From CATQHP01 sp965205595 (GTDB taxonomy: Bacteria > Acidobacteriota > Terriglobia > Bryobacterales > UBA6623): 64,000 nucleotides of DNA. The notes below the pieces were generated by a model that ran no database searches, was not told the origin of the DNA, and was given only the letters and a program-made list of their open reading frames with translations. Positions 18,531 to 26,936 of this stretch are shown in pieces; the stretch's first letter is position 1; every line of letters starts with the position of its first letter. Where the stretch lies: assembly GCA_965205595.1 (NCBI GenBank), contig CBDBHI010000054.1, positions 1 to 64,000 on the forward strand, read 5' to 3'. The position numbers were made by a program, and so were the translations under genes.

Positions 18531-20138
18531 GTCTTGTCCAATACAAGATGAGCCTGAAGGGGAGGGCGATTCCAATACAAGATGAGCCTGACGGGGATCC
18601 GTTGGGTGGTCAGGAACAGAGCAGCTGCGGGCGATGGGAGTCGCCGTGCAGCAAGCCGAATCGCTGAGTCTGGAGCAGATCGAGTGTTTTCTCGACGGGT
18701 GCCAATCCGTCGCCTTCGAGGGCGGCAATCGAAGCGACAAATATGCGCTCGTCGAAAGCGTCTTGAAGCGGCATCACTATGCCGACCAGAAGCGCTCCGT
18801 CAAGGGTCTCCTGCGGCGTTATCTCGCTAAGCTCACGGGCTTAAGCCGCGCGCAACTCACCCGCCTGATCGGACAGTTCTTGCACACGCGTTGCGTCCGT
18901 CCGAGGGCCTATCGGCGGCGCCGTTTTCCCAGCAAGTACACACGCGCCGACAGCGTCTTACTGGCGCACGTCGATCGAGTTCATCAGCGCCTCTCGGGGC
19001 CGGCCACCCGCCGCATTCTCCAACGCGAGTTCCAGATCTACGGCCGCAAAGAGTTTCGACGCCTGGCCGAATTGTCCGTGGGCCAGCTGTACAACTTGCG
19101 AAAAAGAGCCGTCTACCAACGTCACAGTTTGCATCTCGACAAGACCCGTCCCACGCCCGTTGCGATCGGCGAACGCCGCCAACCCGAGCCGCGAGGACGT
19201 CCGGGCTACCTGCGCATCGACACCGTGCACTCGCCCGAACAGGAAGGCGAAAAAGGCGCCTACAGCATCAATGTGGTCGACGAAGTGACGCAGTGGCAGG
19301 CCGTCGGCTGCGTCCAACGCATCAACGAAAATCACCTCATTCCCTTGCTGGAAGGCCTTTTGGAACAATTTCCATTTATCGTTCGCGGCTTTCACTCCGA
19401 CAATGGCAGCGAATTCGTCAACCATCAAACCGCTAAACTGCTCGAGAAGTTGCGAATTGAATTTACGAAGTCTCGCGCGCGCCGTTCGAACGACAATGCC
19501 TTGGTCGAAACCAAGAACGGCGCGGTGGTGCGCAAGTGGATGGGCTACCAGTTTTTGCCCTCGGAAGCGACGCAGGCGATCGACACCTTCTACCGCCAGT
19601 GGCTCAACCCGTACTTGAATTTTCATCGCCCATGCGCTTTCGCCAGCGAGCGCCGAGACCGCCGCGGCAAGTTGCGCAAGGTGTACGCCGAGTGGAGCAC
19701 GCCGTGGGAAAAGCTGCTCAGCCTGCCCGCCGAGCAGCGCGGCCTGCGCGCGGATCGCTCGCTCAAGAAGCTCCAAGCGCGAGCGGACACTTGTTCCGAC
19801 ACCGAGTTTGCCGAGCAACTCGACGCTCAGCGCAACGAACTGCAACGCGTCTGCAAAGACCTCGCGATCTGCTGGCGCACGCGCTAGACAACGCCCCGAC
19901 CCGAGGCGTTGTCGGCTCCTCCGGCCCACGTCCGAAGACGGCCGTGGGGTCTCGCCTGGGATGGCTGCAAAGGGGGACTGGGGCTGCCGCCCCTTCCCCC
20001 TTATGCAATCCCCCTCACCCCGCCCTACGGGCCCCACAACGGGCTTCAACCTCAAGCCCCAATCCGAGCTATAATCCCTCCTGCCCACAGCTACCTTCGC
20101 CTGCCTCCTGCAGGCTCATCTTTCGATTGGAAAAGAGG
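18531..20138. mobile_element. 1608-bp rve-type insertion sequence, copy 1
   Basis: The left end GTCTTGTCCAATACAAGATG and the right end (inverse of CCTCTTTTCCAATCGAAAG) form an imperfect ~26-bp inverted repeat sharing AAGATGAGCCTG. The inner part of the left repeat (CCAATACAAGATGAGCCTG) recurs 34 bp further in (18572-18590). The length equals copy 2 (58611-60218) exactly. It carries one full transposase gene. No target duplication is seen (GC to the left, AG to the right), which suggests the flanks were rearranged after insertion. Confidence 0.88.
18634..19887 (+). CDS. Integrase-core (rve) transposase, copy 1
   Basis: A 417-residue DDE transposase. The N-terminal half has helix-turn-helix-like segments (LLRRYLAKLTGLSRAQLTRL; AELSVGQLYNLRKRAVY). 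The rve core follows with catalytic Asp in LRIDTVHSP, Asp in GFHSDNGSEF and Glu in NALVETKNG, so all three residues are intact. From about residue 177 (GERRQPEPRG) to the end it is identical to copy 2; before that, many residues differ. The frame is uninterrupted, so the element may still be active. A 376-codon antisense frame is a codon-bias shadow. Confidence 0.95.
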   Translation: MGVAVQQAESLSLEQIECFLDGCQSVAFEGGNRSDKYALVESVLKRHHYADQKRSVKGLLRRYLAKLTGLSRAQLTRLIGQFLHTRCVRPRAYRRRRFPSKYTRADSVLLAHVDRVHQRLSGPATRRILQREFQIYGRKEFRRLAELSVGQLYNLRKRAVYQRHSLHLDKTRPTPVAIGERRQPEPRGRPGYLRIDTVHSPEQEGEKGAYSINVVDEVTQWQAVGCVQRINENHLIPLLEGLLEQFPFIVRGFHSDNGSEFVNHQTAKLLEKLRIEFTKSRARRSNDNALVETKNGAVVRKWMGYQFLPSEATQAIDTFYRQWLNPYLNFHRPCAFASERRDRRGKLRKVYAEWSTPWEKLLSLPAEQRGLRADRSLKKLQARADTCSDTEFAEQLDAQRNELQRVCKDLAICWRTR

Positions 20139-20500
20139 AGCGCGTCCCTTGCGTTGGAGAAGAGAACAACAACGGCATCGCCTGCACACCCAGCGCATTC
20201 GGTTTCGAGCCATTTGGATTTGGAAATTCCGGACGAAACATCTTAGAGACGCCTGGGCTAGCGACAGTGAATTTCGCGATTCTCAAGAACTTCCGCTTTC
20301 AAGAGCAGCGACGACTGCAGGTCAGAGCGGAAATGTTTAACGCCTTGAATCGCGTGAACTTCAGGGCAGGCGGCCGTGGAGCGGGTGGTGGATTCACCGC
20401 CTTCGACTCGCTCACCGGCGGAACAATCGTCCAAACGGGCCAGCCTGGGCGAGGGGGAGGGGCGCGGATCATGCAGGTGGCGCTGCGCTACTTTTTCTAG
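20139..20500 (+). pseudogene. C-terminal remnant of an Oar/Cna-B type TonB-dependent receptor
   Basis: Directly after IS copy 1 the plus frame reads ...GFEPFGFGNSGRNILE, then TPGLATVNFAILKNFRF, then RRLQVRAEMFNALNRVNF, and ends ARIMQVALRYFF-stop. The F-G-N-S-G-R-N-I-L and FNALN-x-x-NF motifs and the final aromatic residue are diagnostic of the barrel end of the large TonB/carboxypeptidase-regulatory-domain receptors common in Acidobacteriota. Roughly 900 upstream residues are missing: the other IS flank is an unrelated gene. Palindromic repeat B begins at the stop codon. Confidence 0.85.
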
Positions 20501-20680
20501 TACGTATTTCTCAACCAGTGGCGATCGATAGTGCGTGAGAGGTGCGTGAGTACGAGGCGGGCGATGTTTGGCGTGCGGAGGCGTACTTTCACAGTCCGTC
20601 GAGCACTCGCGATCGAGCGCAACGACGTAGTGGCGTAGCTATCGCCTGCTTTCGCCGTCAGGTGGTGAGATGTGCAGGCT
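20499..20680. repeat. Palindromic ~182-bp repeat, copy B
   Basis: It starts AGTACGTATTTCTCAACCAG, sharing AG with the TAG stop of the TonB-receptor remnant, and ends CCGTCAGGTGGTGAGATGTG-CAGGCT. Both outer ends are flanked by TA (left CTAG, right GCTAGG). Its core blocks match copies A and C. With about 70 bp of unassigned sequence to 20753 it fills the gap before the TfoX-like gene. Confidence 0.85.
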
Positions 20681-20753
20681 AGGAGGCGCCGGTTCCCCGC
20701 GGTTCAGTCGCGCTTCAGTCACGGCCCCAAAGGACTTTCTCCGCGGCGTCTAC

Positions 20754-21134
20754 TTACTTTGACGCCTTGTTGGCCTTTTTCTTTCGCGGCTTCTTTTCTT
20801 TCGGGGGCAGCGTTGACGCAAACCGCAGAGCCTTCATGAACCATCGCTTGAGATAGGCCACGTCGGCCGCCTTTTCGGGAGGCACGCAAACGTACTCGCG
20901 CATTGGCTTTCCCATCGGCTCGAATTGCTTGAAGCCAGGCCGCTTCAGCGCTTTTTCGCGCTCCGCCTCATCGAGACGAACTAAGACATCTTCTTGATGC
21001 GCGCCACAGAACATATTGCCGTTTACAAATCCGGCCGGACAGCCAAACATCTTCTTAAGTTCAACACCAGCCGAGGGTGGCAGCGCCGCCGCGAAAGCTT
21101 CAACATTTTCTTGAGGGACTTTTTTCCAAGCCAT
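20754..21134 (-). CDS. TfoX N-terminal domain family protein
   Basis: A 126-residue protein matching the TfoX/Sxy N-terminal domain: KKMFGCPAGFVNGNMFCG, VLVRLDEAEREKAL and KPMREYVCVPPEKAAD. Full-length TfoX/Sxy regulates natural competence in gammaproteobacteria; single-domain versions like this are widespread and functionally undefined. The C-terminus is a lysine-rich tail (KEKKPRKKKANKASK), which could bind nucleic acid. It starts 1 bp after the stop of the M24 peptidase gene on the same strand, so the two are cotranscribed. Confidence 0.88.
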   Translation of the reverse strand: MAWKKVPQENVEAFAAALPPSAGVELKKMFGCPAGFVNGNMFCGAHQEDVLVRLDEAEREKALKRPGFKQFEPMGKPMREYVCVPPEKAADVAYLKRWFMKALRFASTLPPKEKKPRKKKANKASK

Positions 21135-21135
21135 C

Positions 21136-22305
21136 CTAGATCCTCACGATTTCGTTTTGGACCGCACCCGTGGCCCGGGCGCCGGAGGAATCGACATAGC
21201 AGTCGATCTCGCTACGTACTCCAAACTCAGGCAAGTACACCCCCGGCTCAATCGAGAAACAGGTCCGCGGAATGATCGGGCGTTCGTCACGCGTCTCAAG
21301 GTTGTCGATGTTCGCGCCGTTGCCGTGAACTTCTTCGCCGATCGAATGGCCGGTGCGGTGGACGAAGTATTCTCCGAAACCGGCATCCGCGATGTGTCCC
21401 CGAGTAACGTCATCGACCTGCCAGCCAGCGACTTCCCTGGCCTCTCGGATGGCACTATCTACAAAGCTGACAGCTTTGTCGCGCGAGGCGCTAACGACGT
21501 CGAAGACCGTTTGAATTCGCTCGGGCGGAGTAGCGCCGCAGTAGCCCGTCCAGGTGATGTCGTAGTAGACGGAATGCGGCTTGTCGAGTTTGGCCCAAAG
21601 GTCAATCAACACAAAGTCACCGTCACGGATCGGCTGTGAGCTTTCGGCCGAAGGCGCGTAGTGCGGGTTTCCACTATTGGCGTTGACGCCCACGATTGGC
21701 CCATCGGCCGTGAGCATCTCGCGCTCCTCGAATCGCTTAAGAATGAACTGCGCGATTTCGAATTCTTGAGCCTCGCCTTTCGAGTCGATCTTCGACCGAA
21801 TGCGCTTGAAGGCTTCTTGCAAGATCTCGTCGACGCGGCGACCGGCCTCAAAATGTGTGTCGCGCTGATCTTCCGACCAGCGCGCTTCGAAGTACTGCAC
21901 GAGCGAAGCCGAAGTCACGACGTCTTTGCCGAGTGAGCGCAACAGATCGATGGTCCCGCCGTCGACGAGCGACACGTAGGGGATCATGCAGTTCGGGGAA
22001 TACTGCATGGCGAGACGGGTTGCGCCGCCCAGCATCGCCTTGAGTTCCTCGTGCTGCGACGACCAGCTCGAATACATCCGCTTCGCTCCAGGCAAGTCAT
22101 CGAGTTTCCAATCTTCGATCTTGTGAACAAGCTTGGCGGGGTCTCCGTTGGCGGGAATCCAGTAGTACCAGCGCCGAGAGACGTGCCCCTCCGCGGGTAG
22201 GCCCAGCACCCGATAAGCAATGGGATCGCGCAGGTGGTGATCGAACAGTAGCCAACCATCGACTTCTTGTTCGCGAAGTTGCTGTTGAATTTCCGCCAGG
22301 TTCAT
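21136..22305 (-). CDS. M24-family metallopeptidase (Xaa-Pro peptidase-like)
   Basis: A 389-residue pita-bread-fold peptidase. The N-terminal creatinase-like domain begins EVDGWLLFDHHLRDPIAYRVLG. The catalytic domain has all five metal ligands of the family: Asp in VLIDLWAK, Asp in VYYDITWTG, His in VHRTGHSIGEEVHGNGANID, Glu in FSIEPGVYLPEFG and Glu in VRSEIDCYVD. Relatives remove N-terminal residues before proline in the cytoplasm; the peptide preference here is unknown. First gene of a two-gene operon with the TfoX-like gene. Confidence 0.92.
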   Translation of the reverse strand: MNLAEIQQQLREQEVDGWLLFDHHLRDPIAYRVLGLPAEGHVSRRWYYWIPANGDPAKLVHKIEDWKLDDLPGAKRMYSSWSSQHEELKAMLGGATRLAMQYSPNCMIPYVSLVDGGTIDLLRSLGKDVVTSASLVQYFEARWSEDQRDTHFEAGRRVDEILQEAFKRIRSKIDSKGEAQEFEIAQFILKRFEEREMLTADGPIVGVNANSGNPHYAPSAESSQPIRDGDFVLIDLWAKLDKPHSVYYDITWTGYCGATPPERIQTVFDVVSASRDKAVSFVDSAIREAREVAGWQVDDVTRGHIADAGFGEYFVHRTGHSIGEEVHGNGANIDNLETRDERPIIPRTCFSIEPGVYLPEFGVRSEIDCYVDSSGARATGAVQNEIVRI

Positions 22306-22362
22306 CAGGTGTAGTTTAGCGAAGCATCGGTATTCCGCCGTGAACTATGCTGGGACGAAACC

Positions 22363-24123
22363 ATGCATCGCGCTCTGCTTGTTATTGCAATTCTTTCGAC
22401 GTTGAGCTGCGCCTCCGAAAAGTCTGTAGCGCCACCGAACATCGTTCTCATCATGGCGGACGATCAGGGTTGGGGAGATTTATCTGTTCACGGCAACAGC
22501 AATCTTTCGACGCCCCATATTGATTCTCTGGCTCGCGATGGGGCTAAGTTCGAACGGTTCTACGTGAGCCCAGTCTGCTCCCCGACTCGCGCCGAGCTAT
22601 TGACCGGCCGCTACCATCCGCGAGGCGGAGTCTACGGTACGAGTGCGGGGTCTGAACGCCTGAATCTCGATGAACGCACGATCGCGGAGACGTTTCACGC
22701 CGCGGGTTACGCGACTGGCGCCTTTGGAAAATGGCACAACGGTGGGCAGCACCCCTACCATCCAAACTCGCGCGGCTTCGATGAATTCTATGGATTTACG
22801 AGCGGCCACTGGGGTCACTACTTCGATACGGCGATGGACCACAACGGTGAGTTCGTCCGAGGAAAGGGCTTTATCATCGACGACCTCACGGACCACGCGA
22901 TCAGCTTCATCGACCAAAACTCAGCGAACCCGTTTTTCTGCTACATCCCGTACAACACACCGCACTCGCCGATGCAGGTTCCCGAGGACTACTACGAGAA
23001 GTTCGCAGACGCTGAGCTAGCGATGCGAAATAGAGACCCTGAACGAGAGAATCTGGAGCACACGCGAGCCGCGCTCGCAATGGTTGAAAACATCGATTGG
23101 AACGTTGGCCGTGTCCTCAAAGCTCTCGATGATCGGCAGCTAGCCGATAACACGATCGTCATCTACATGAGCGACAACGGCCCCAACGGTTCTCGCTGGA
23201 ACGACGGCATGAAGGGCCGAAAAGGATCGCTCGACGAAGGTGGCGTGCGCGTGCCCGCTCTGTGGCGCTGGCCTGGCCGTATCGCACCCGGCTCAACTGT
23301 CGATCGCATAGCAGCAGCGGTCGATATTTTGCCAACACTTGCCGCTGCCGCCGAGATATCAACCGTCGGAGATAAGCCGCTTGACGGCAAGAGCATGCTG
23401 GCGCTGCTGATGGGTTCCAGCGAACCTTGGCCTGATCGCAATCTGTTCGCGTTCCATCGCGGAAAGATTAGCGTACGGACACAACAGTATCGATTTGACT
23501 CGGAGGGACGCCTGTTCGACATCCCCGCCGACCCCGGGCAAGAACAAGATGTGGCCGCGGATCGACCGCATGTCGCGACGCATCTGGCTGACCTTGCCAG
23601 TTCAATGGCGGCGGAAGTTGAAGGTTATCAGGACGACGATCGCGCATTCCCGGTAGGCCATGCGGCGAGCACTTGGCTGCCGGCGCGAGACGGCATCGCG
23701 TCCGGTGACATTGAGCGCAGCAATCGATTCCCCAATAGCTCGTACTTTCGCAACTGGACCTCGACAGACGGGTCCGTTAGTTGGGATATCGAGGTGGAAC
23801 AGCCCGGTGTGTTTGAGGTTTTCGTTCGCTACACGTGTCCGCCGGCTGACATTGGCTCAACGGTTGTGACCGAATTCCTCGGTCAATCCATGACGGCACG
23901 GGTCGAAAAGGCCCACGACTCGGTGGAAATCGGAGCCGCTGAAGACCGCGTTCCGCGCATCGAATCTTACATCAAAGACTTCGCGAACATTTCGTTCGGC
24001 GAAATCGAGTTAAGTGCCGGGCGCGGGCCGCTGGCGCTGCGGGCTACGGATATTCCGGGCTCGCAGGTAATGGAAATCGCCGGGTTAACATTGGTGCGGC
24101 TCGGCAACGACGCTGAGCGCTAA
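22363..24123 (+). CDS. Secreted lipoprotein sulfatase with C-terminal beta-sandwich domain
   Basis: A 586-residue arylsulfatase-type enzyme. The N-terminus is a lipoprotein signal (LLVIAILSTLSC). The formylglycine motif is canonical, C-S-P-T-R at residues 72-76 (CSPTRAELLTGRYHP). Metal and substrate residues lie in IVLIMADDQGWGDL, GKWHNGG and VIYMSDNGPNG. After about residue 440 an extra domain follows (WTSTDGSVSWDIEVEQPGVF ... EIAGLTLVRLGN) that resembles carbohydrate-binding beta-sandwich modules found on such sulfatases. It probably removes sulfate from a polysaccharide at the cell surface; it needs an anaerobic or FGE-type maturase, not seen here. Convergent with the enolase-superfamily gene (4-bp overlap). 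Confidence 0.93.
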   Translation: MHRALLVIAILSTLSCASEKSVAPPNIVLIMADDQGWGDLSVHGNSNLSTPHIDSLARDGAKFERFYVSPVCSPTRAELLTGRYHPRGGVYGTSAGSERLNLDERTIAETFHAAGYATGAFGKWHNGGQHPYHPNSRGFDEFYGFTSGHWGHYFDTAMDHNGEFVRGKGFIIDDLTDHAISFIDQNSANPFFCYIPYNTPHSPMQVPEDYYEKFADAELAMRNRDPERENLEHTRAALAMVENIDWNVGRVLKALDDRQLADNTIVIYMSDNGPNGSRWNDGMKGRKGSLDEGGVRVPALWRWPGRIAPGSTVDRIAAAVDILPTLAAAAEISTVGDKPLDGKSMLALLMGSSEPWPDRNLFAFHRGKISVRTQQYRFDSEGRLFDIPADPGQEQDVAADRPHVATHLADLASSMAAEVEGYQDDDRAFPVGHAASTWLPARDGIASGDIERSNRFPNSSYFRNWTSTDGSVSWDIEVEQPGVFEVFVRYTCPPADIGSTVVTEFLGQSMTARVEKAHDSVEIGAAEDRVPRIESYIKDFANISFGEIELSAGRGPLALRATDIPGSQVMEIAGLTLVRLGNDAER

Positions 24124-25343
24124 ACGAGCGTCAGCAGGTTCTCGCGCACGCGGTCTTCCGGTACGGTTACTCCGAGGCCGGGTGTGTCGGGAACTGTTAC
24201 GGTAACGCCTTCCATCTGCATATCCTCGACCATCAAGTCCGCAAGGAATTGCGGGCCGTTCAACTCGGGAGGTAGCAGCAAGTCCAACGTGGAGTAGAGA
24301 TGAATCGCCGCCATCAAACTGACTCCGGCGTCAGTCAAGCCGCTGCCGAGTAAGCCGAGTCCGTGTGCCTCAGACACAATTGCACTCTTGTTGCAATTGG
24401 TAATGCCACCACTCTTGGGCACCTTCAGCACGACCAGGTCTGCGGCTCGCATTTCCGACATTCGTGCCACGTCGAACGACGAGAAACATCCTTCGTCGAT
24501 CGCGACCGGGTAGGGGCTTTTCTCGCGCGCTCGCCGCATTCCCATCCAGTCTTCGCTGCGAACCGGCTGCTCGAAGCAGCGGATGTTGTCGAAATCCCTC
24601 AGAGCATCGAGAAACCGCTCAAGCTGAATCGACTGATAGGACTGATTGGCGTCGAGCCAAATCACGATGTCGGGGCGCGCTTCTGTAATCGCCTCAAGGC
24701 GTTTGACGTCCTCATCGGCATTGCCGGCTACCTTGACTTTGAAACACCAACAAGCCGGCCACTTTTTAACCTCGGCGGCCATCGCTGCCGGCGAATCGAT
24801 GCTAACCGCGTAGCACAGGTCGATTTTGTCGTGAAGCTTGCCGCCCAGCATCTGATGGATCGGCAGGCCGGCGACCTTGCCCGCTAAATCTAGGAATGCG
24901 ATCTCGATTGCACTCTTAGCAAACGGCGCGCCGTTACTCACCGCCGGTCGGATGGTGGCGTCCATCTCCTTTTTGAGCGCGTTCCACTCAAACGGAGTCT
25001 TGCCAATTGCGAGTGGAGCCAGGTAGTTCTTGAGCGTGCCGACAACGGCTTCGATCGTTTCGTATGCCCAGTTCGGTACGGTATTCGTCATCCCCCAGCC
25101 GACGTGCCCATCTTCGGTTTCTAGGCGAACGAACACGTACTTGCCGGGCTTGCCGATGCCACCTACTGTTCCGACGCCGATCTTGAATTCTGACTGGAAG
25201 GGGATTCCAACAGGCAGAACCTCGACTTTTTTGATGCGCGAACCGCTCGAAGTGGCGGCACTGGCTGGAATCGATTCGGCGGCAGCGAAGCTCAAGCCAC
25301 TACCTGCAAGCACTTGAGCGAACGCACGTCGATTGGGTTTCAT
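24120..25343 (-). CDS. Mandelate racemase/muconate lactonizing enzyme family protein (exported)
   Basis: A 407-residue enolase-superfamily enzyme. ATG 25343 has an AAGGAAG ribosome site; the open frame extends 62 codons further upstream without coding character. The leader (RRAFAQVLAGSGLSFAAAESIPASA) looks Tat-like. The N-terminal capping domain is followed by the barrel with KxK (FKVKVAG), metal ligands Asp in IWLDANQSY, Glu in CFEQPVRSEDW and Asp/Glu in AIDEGCFSS, and KVPKSGGIT near strand 7. The family abstracts an alpha proton from acids such as sugar acids, muconate or dipeptides; this substrate is not predictable. It follows the RodZ-like gene by 44 bp. Confidence 0.9.
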   Translation of the reverse strand: MKPNRRAFAQVLAGSGLSFAAAESIPASAATSSGSRIKKVEVLPVGIPFQSEFKIGVGTVGGIGKPGKYVFVRLETEDGHVGWGMTNTVPNWAYETIEAVVGTLKNYLAPLAIGKTPFEWNALKKEMDATIRPAVSNGAPFAKSAIEIAFLDLAGKVAGLPIHQMLGGKLHDKIDLCYAVSIDSPAAMAAEVKKWPACWCFKVKVAGNADEDVKRLEAITEARPDIVIWLDANQSYQSIQLERFLDALRDFDNIRCFEQPVRSEDWMGMRRAREKSPYPVAIDEGCFSSFDVARMSEMRAADLVVLKVPKSGGITNCNKSAIVSEAHGLGLLGSGLTDAGVSLMAAIHLYSTLDLLLPPELNGPQFLADLMVEDMQMEGVTVTVPDTPGLGVTVPEDRVRENLLTLV

Positions 25344-25387
25344 TTGAACTTCCTTCTCGTGGTCGAGATCGTCTACGAACCCTGGTG

Positions 25388-26230
25388 CTACGGATTCACG
25401 TGAGCGAGCGTCGGACCTTCGAGTGCAGCCGACTCTCGGGTAGTTGACTGGGCTGGGTTCGTTATCCCGGTCCCGCCAAGTACAGTCAGGCCGTCTGGCG
25501 TGATCCGCACTCGGCGCACCTGCCCGCATCCGCCAAATGAGGGCAGCGTTTCACCGTTAAGTGCTAGCGTAATGCCGCCGGCATTGCCGACGCTGAGGTG
25601 CACTTGCGCCTCGGCCTCGATCGGGCGGCTCTCGCCAGGATAGAGGATGCGTTCGAGGACCCTCTCGCCGTCGGCCACCGCACGCACCCAAACGGTATCA
25701 GTAACTCGTAACTCGAGCTGGATTGGAGCGTGGCGAACCGGCGGCAGCTTGCTAGCAACTTCTTCGATGCGGGGCTGCTGTTCCGTCACCTGTGCCATCG
25801 CACCGAGTGAGTCCGCCGATCGGTTGTACCAAAAAACGCCGAGCCCGATCAGCAACGCGGCGACAACGAAACCCGCTAATGCGCCAGAGTATTCGTCAAC
25901 CGCTGACCACAGCACCGATGCGAATCGGCTGGCCGCCGACTGCATCAGTAGCGGACTCTTGGTGGAAGATTCGGCGGAAAATGGAGGTGCGATCTCTACG
26001 GAGGTCGCCGCCTTGAGAAGCGCTACGGCCTCATCCTCATCAACACCTACCGCCGCGGCGTATTGCCGCGTAAAGCTGACATTGAAGACACCACCAGGAA
26101 GCCTCTCGAACGCCTCGTCTTCGAGAGCTTCGAGCTGCATGACGCTGATGCGAGTAGATTCAGATATCTCGTGTAGCGAGATTCCGGAAGACAAACGCCC
26201 AGCGCGTAGAAATTCGCCGACACCAGCCAT
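25388..26230 (-). CDS. RodZ-like helix-turn-helix membrane protein
   Basis: A 280-residue bitopic protein. The cytoplasmic N-terminus is an HTH_25 domain (FLRAGRLSSGISLHEISEST, QLEALEDEAFERLPGGVF, then TRQYAAAVGVD). One membrane helix (ALAGFVVAALLIGLGVFWY) sits near residue 125. The periplasmic part contains the DUF4115-type beta domain (QLELRVTDTVWVRAVADGE ... VHLSVGNAGGITLALNGE). RodZ links MreB to the elongation machinery for rod-shape growth. It is upstream of the enolase-superfamily gene; that pairing has no obvious functional link. Confidence 0.88.
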   Translation of the reverse strand: MAGVGEFLRAGRLSSGISLHEISESTRISVMQLEALEDEAFERLPGGVFNVSFTRQYAAAVGVDEDEAVALLKAATSVEIAPPFSAESSTKSPLLMQSAASRFASVLWSAVDEYSGALAGFVVAALLIGLGVFWYNRSADSLGAMAQVTEQQPRIEEVASKLPPVRHAPIQLELRVTDTVWVRAVADGERVLERILYPGESRPIEAEAQVHLSVGNAGGITLALNGETLPSFGGCGQVRRVRITPDGLTVLGGTGITNPAQSTTRESAALEGPTLAHVNP

Positions 26231-26936
26231 ATCAACAAGTTACGCCCGCGCAGTTCGACACCACGCATCACATAGACTAGTACAAATCAGGCACGAACCA
26301 CAACTTGCAATGGGGATTTTGTCGTAGCCGAATAGAAATGTCCCCCTCGCCAGCCGAGTAAAAATATCCCCTTTTGCGCTAAGCGATTGAATCCATTCGC
26401 CTAGCTGGCAGAGTGATGTCTTAGCGACGGCGAGGGAGCAGTCAAGGGCGAGCCCGTAGGGCTTGGCTTCGCGGACCCTTGATGGGTTCCTCGCCGTCGC
26501 CATCATTTGCCTGCTAGGCGAATGGCCGACCACAAACCTGATCCAGAGGGGACATTTTAGTTCGGCTACAACACTTGCAATGGGGATTTGTGTCGTAGCC
26601 TTCTGCCGTGAGGAGAATCGTGAGGAGAATGTAGTGCGGCGGTTAGGGTTCAGTATGCGGAGCATTGCGGTCTGCGTCAACCGAGCTTTTTCAGATCCAT
26701 AGTGGCCTTTGCGAACAGCCGTGACCGCTTCGTCAGCTTCTCCCTTCGAAGCTAACCCATAGATCGTGCTCCGCGGCTCGGACGCGCTTCTGGTTAGCCC
26801 GGCCACCGCGCTCCGTGGTTGGGCCGATCATTCAAGGGAGAAACTTGAGATAACAGCGAGGCGACGCGGCTCGGTATCGCGAACGGTTTCGTCCAACAAG
26901 TAGCTTGGCGGGCAGCTTGAAAAATCAAGCTTCTGG
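26231..26936. other. 706-bp gene-free interval containing a MITE-like element
   Basis: It holds the element at 26304-26600 and ~330 bp of unassigned sequence down to the radical SAM gene. The 188-codon minus frame here (26240-26806) runs through the stem-loop and has no family features. Confidence 0.5.
26304..26600. repeat. Non-autonomous MITE-like element with long stem-loop
   Basis: Outer direct repeats CTTGCAATGGGGATTTTGTC-GTAGCC (26304-26329) and its near copy (26574-26600) flank inverted repeats GTAGCCGAATAGAAATGTCCCC-type (26324-26345) and GGGGACATTTTAGTTCGGCTAC-type (26548-26569). A second inner copy of the left repeat (CAGCCGAGTAAAAATATCCC) lies at 26351-26370. The centre is a strong stem: 26393-26435 pairs with 26489-26525, including CCATTCGCCTAGC/GCTAGGCGAATGG-type and GCGACGGCGAGG/CCTCGCCGTCGC arms, with a further CAAGGG/CCCTTG pair inside. 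No transposase is encoded. Doubled terminal repeats and TGTCCCC-type ends recall IS21-family elements. Confidence 0.7.

Noticed and set aside
18958..20088. Long antisense open frame (376 codons) opposite the IS transposase, with a 388-codon counterpart at 58924-60090
   Set aside because: Both are exactly opposite the transposase, have the same composition bias, and show no domain. Their mutual similarity follows from the IS copies being near-identical.
26393..26525. Integron attC site
   Set aside because: The stem is long and imperfect, but GTTRRRY/RYYYAAC simple sites are not found, and the surrounding repeats fit a transposon-derived element better.
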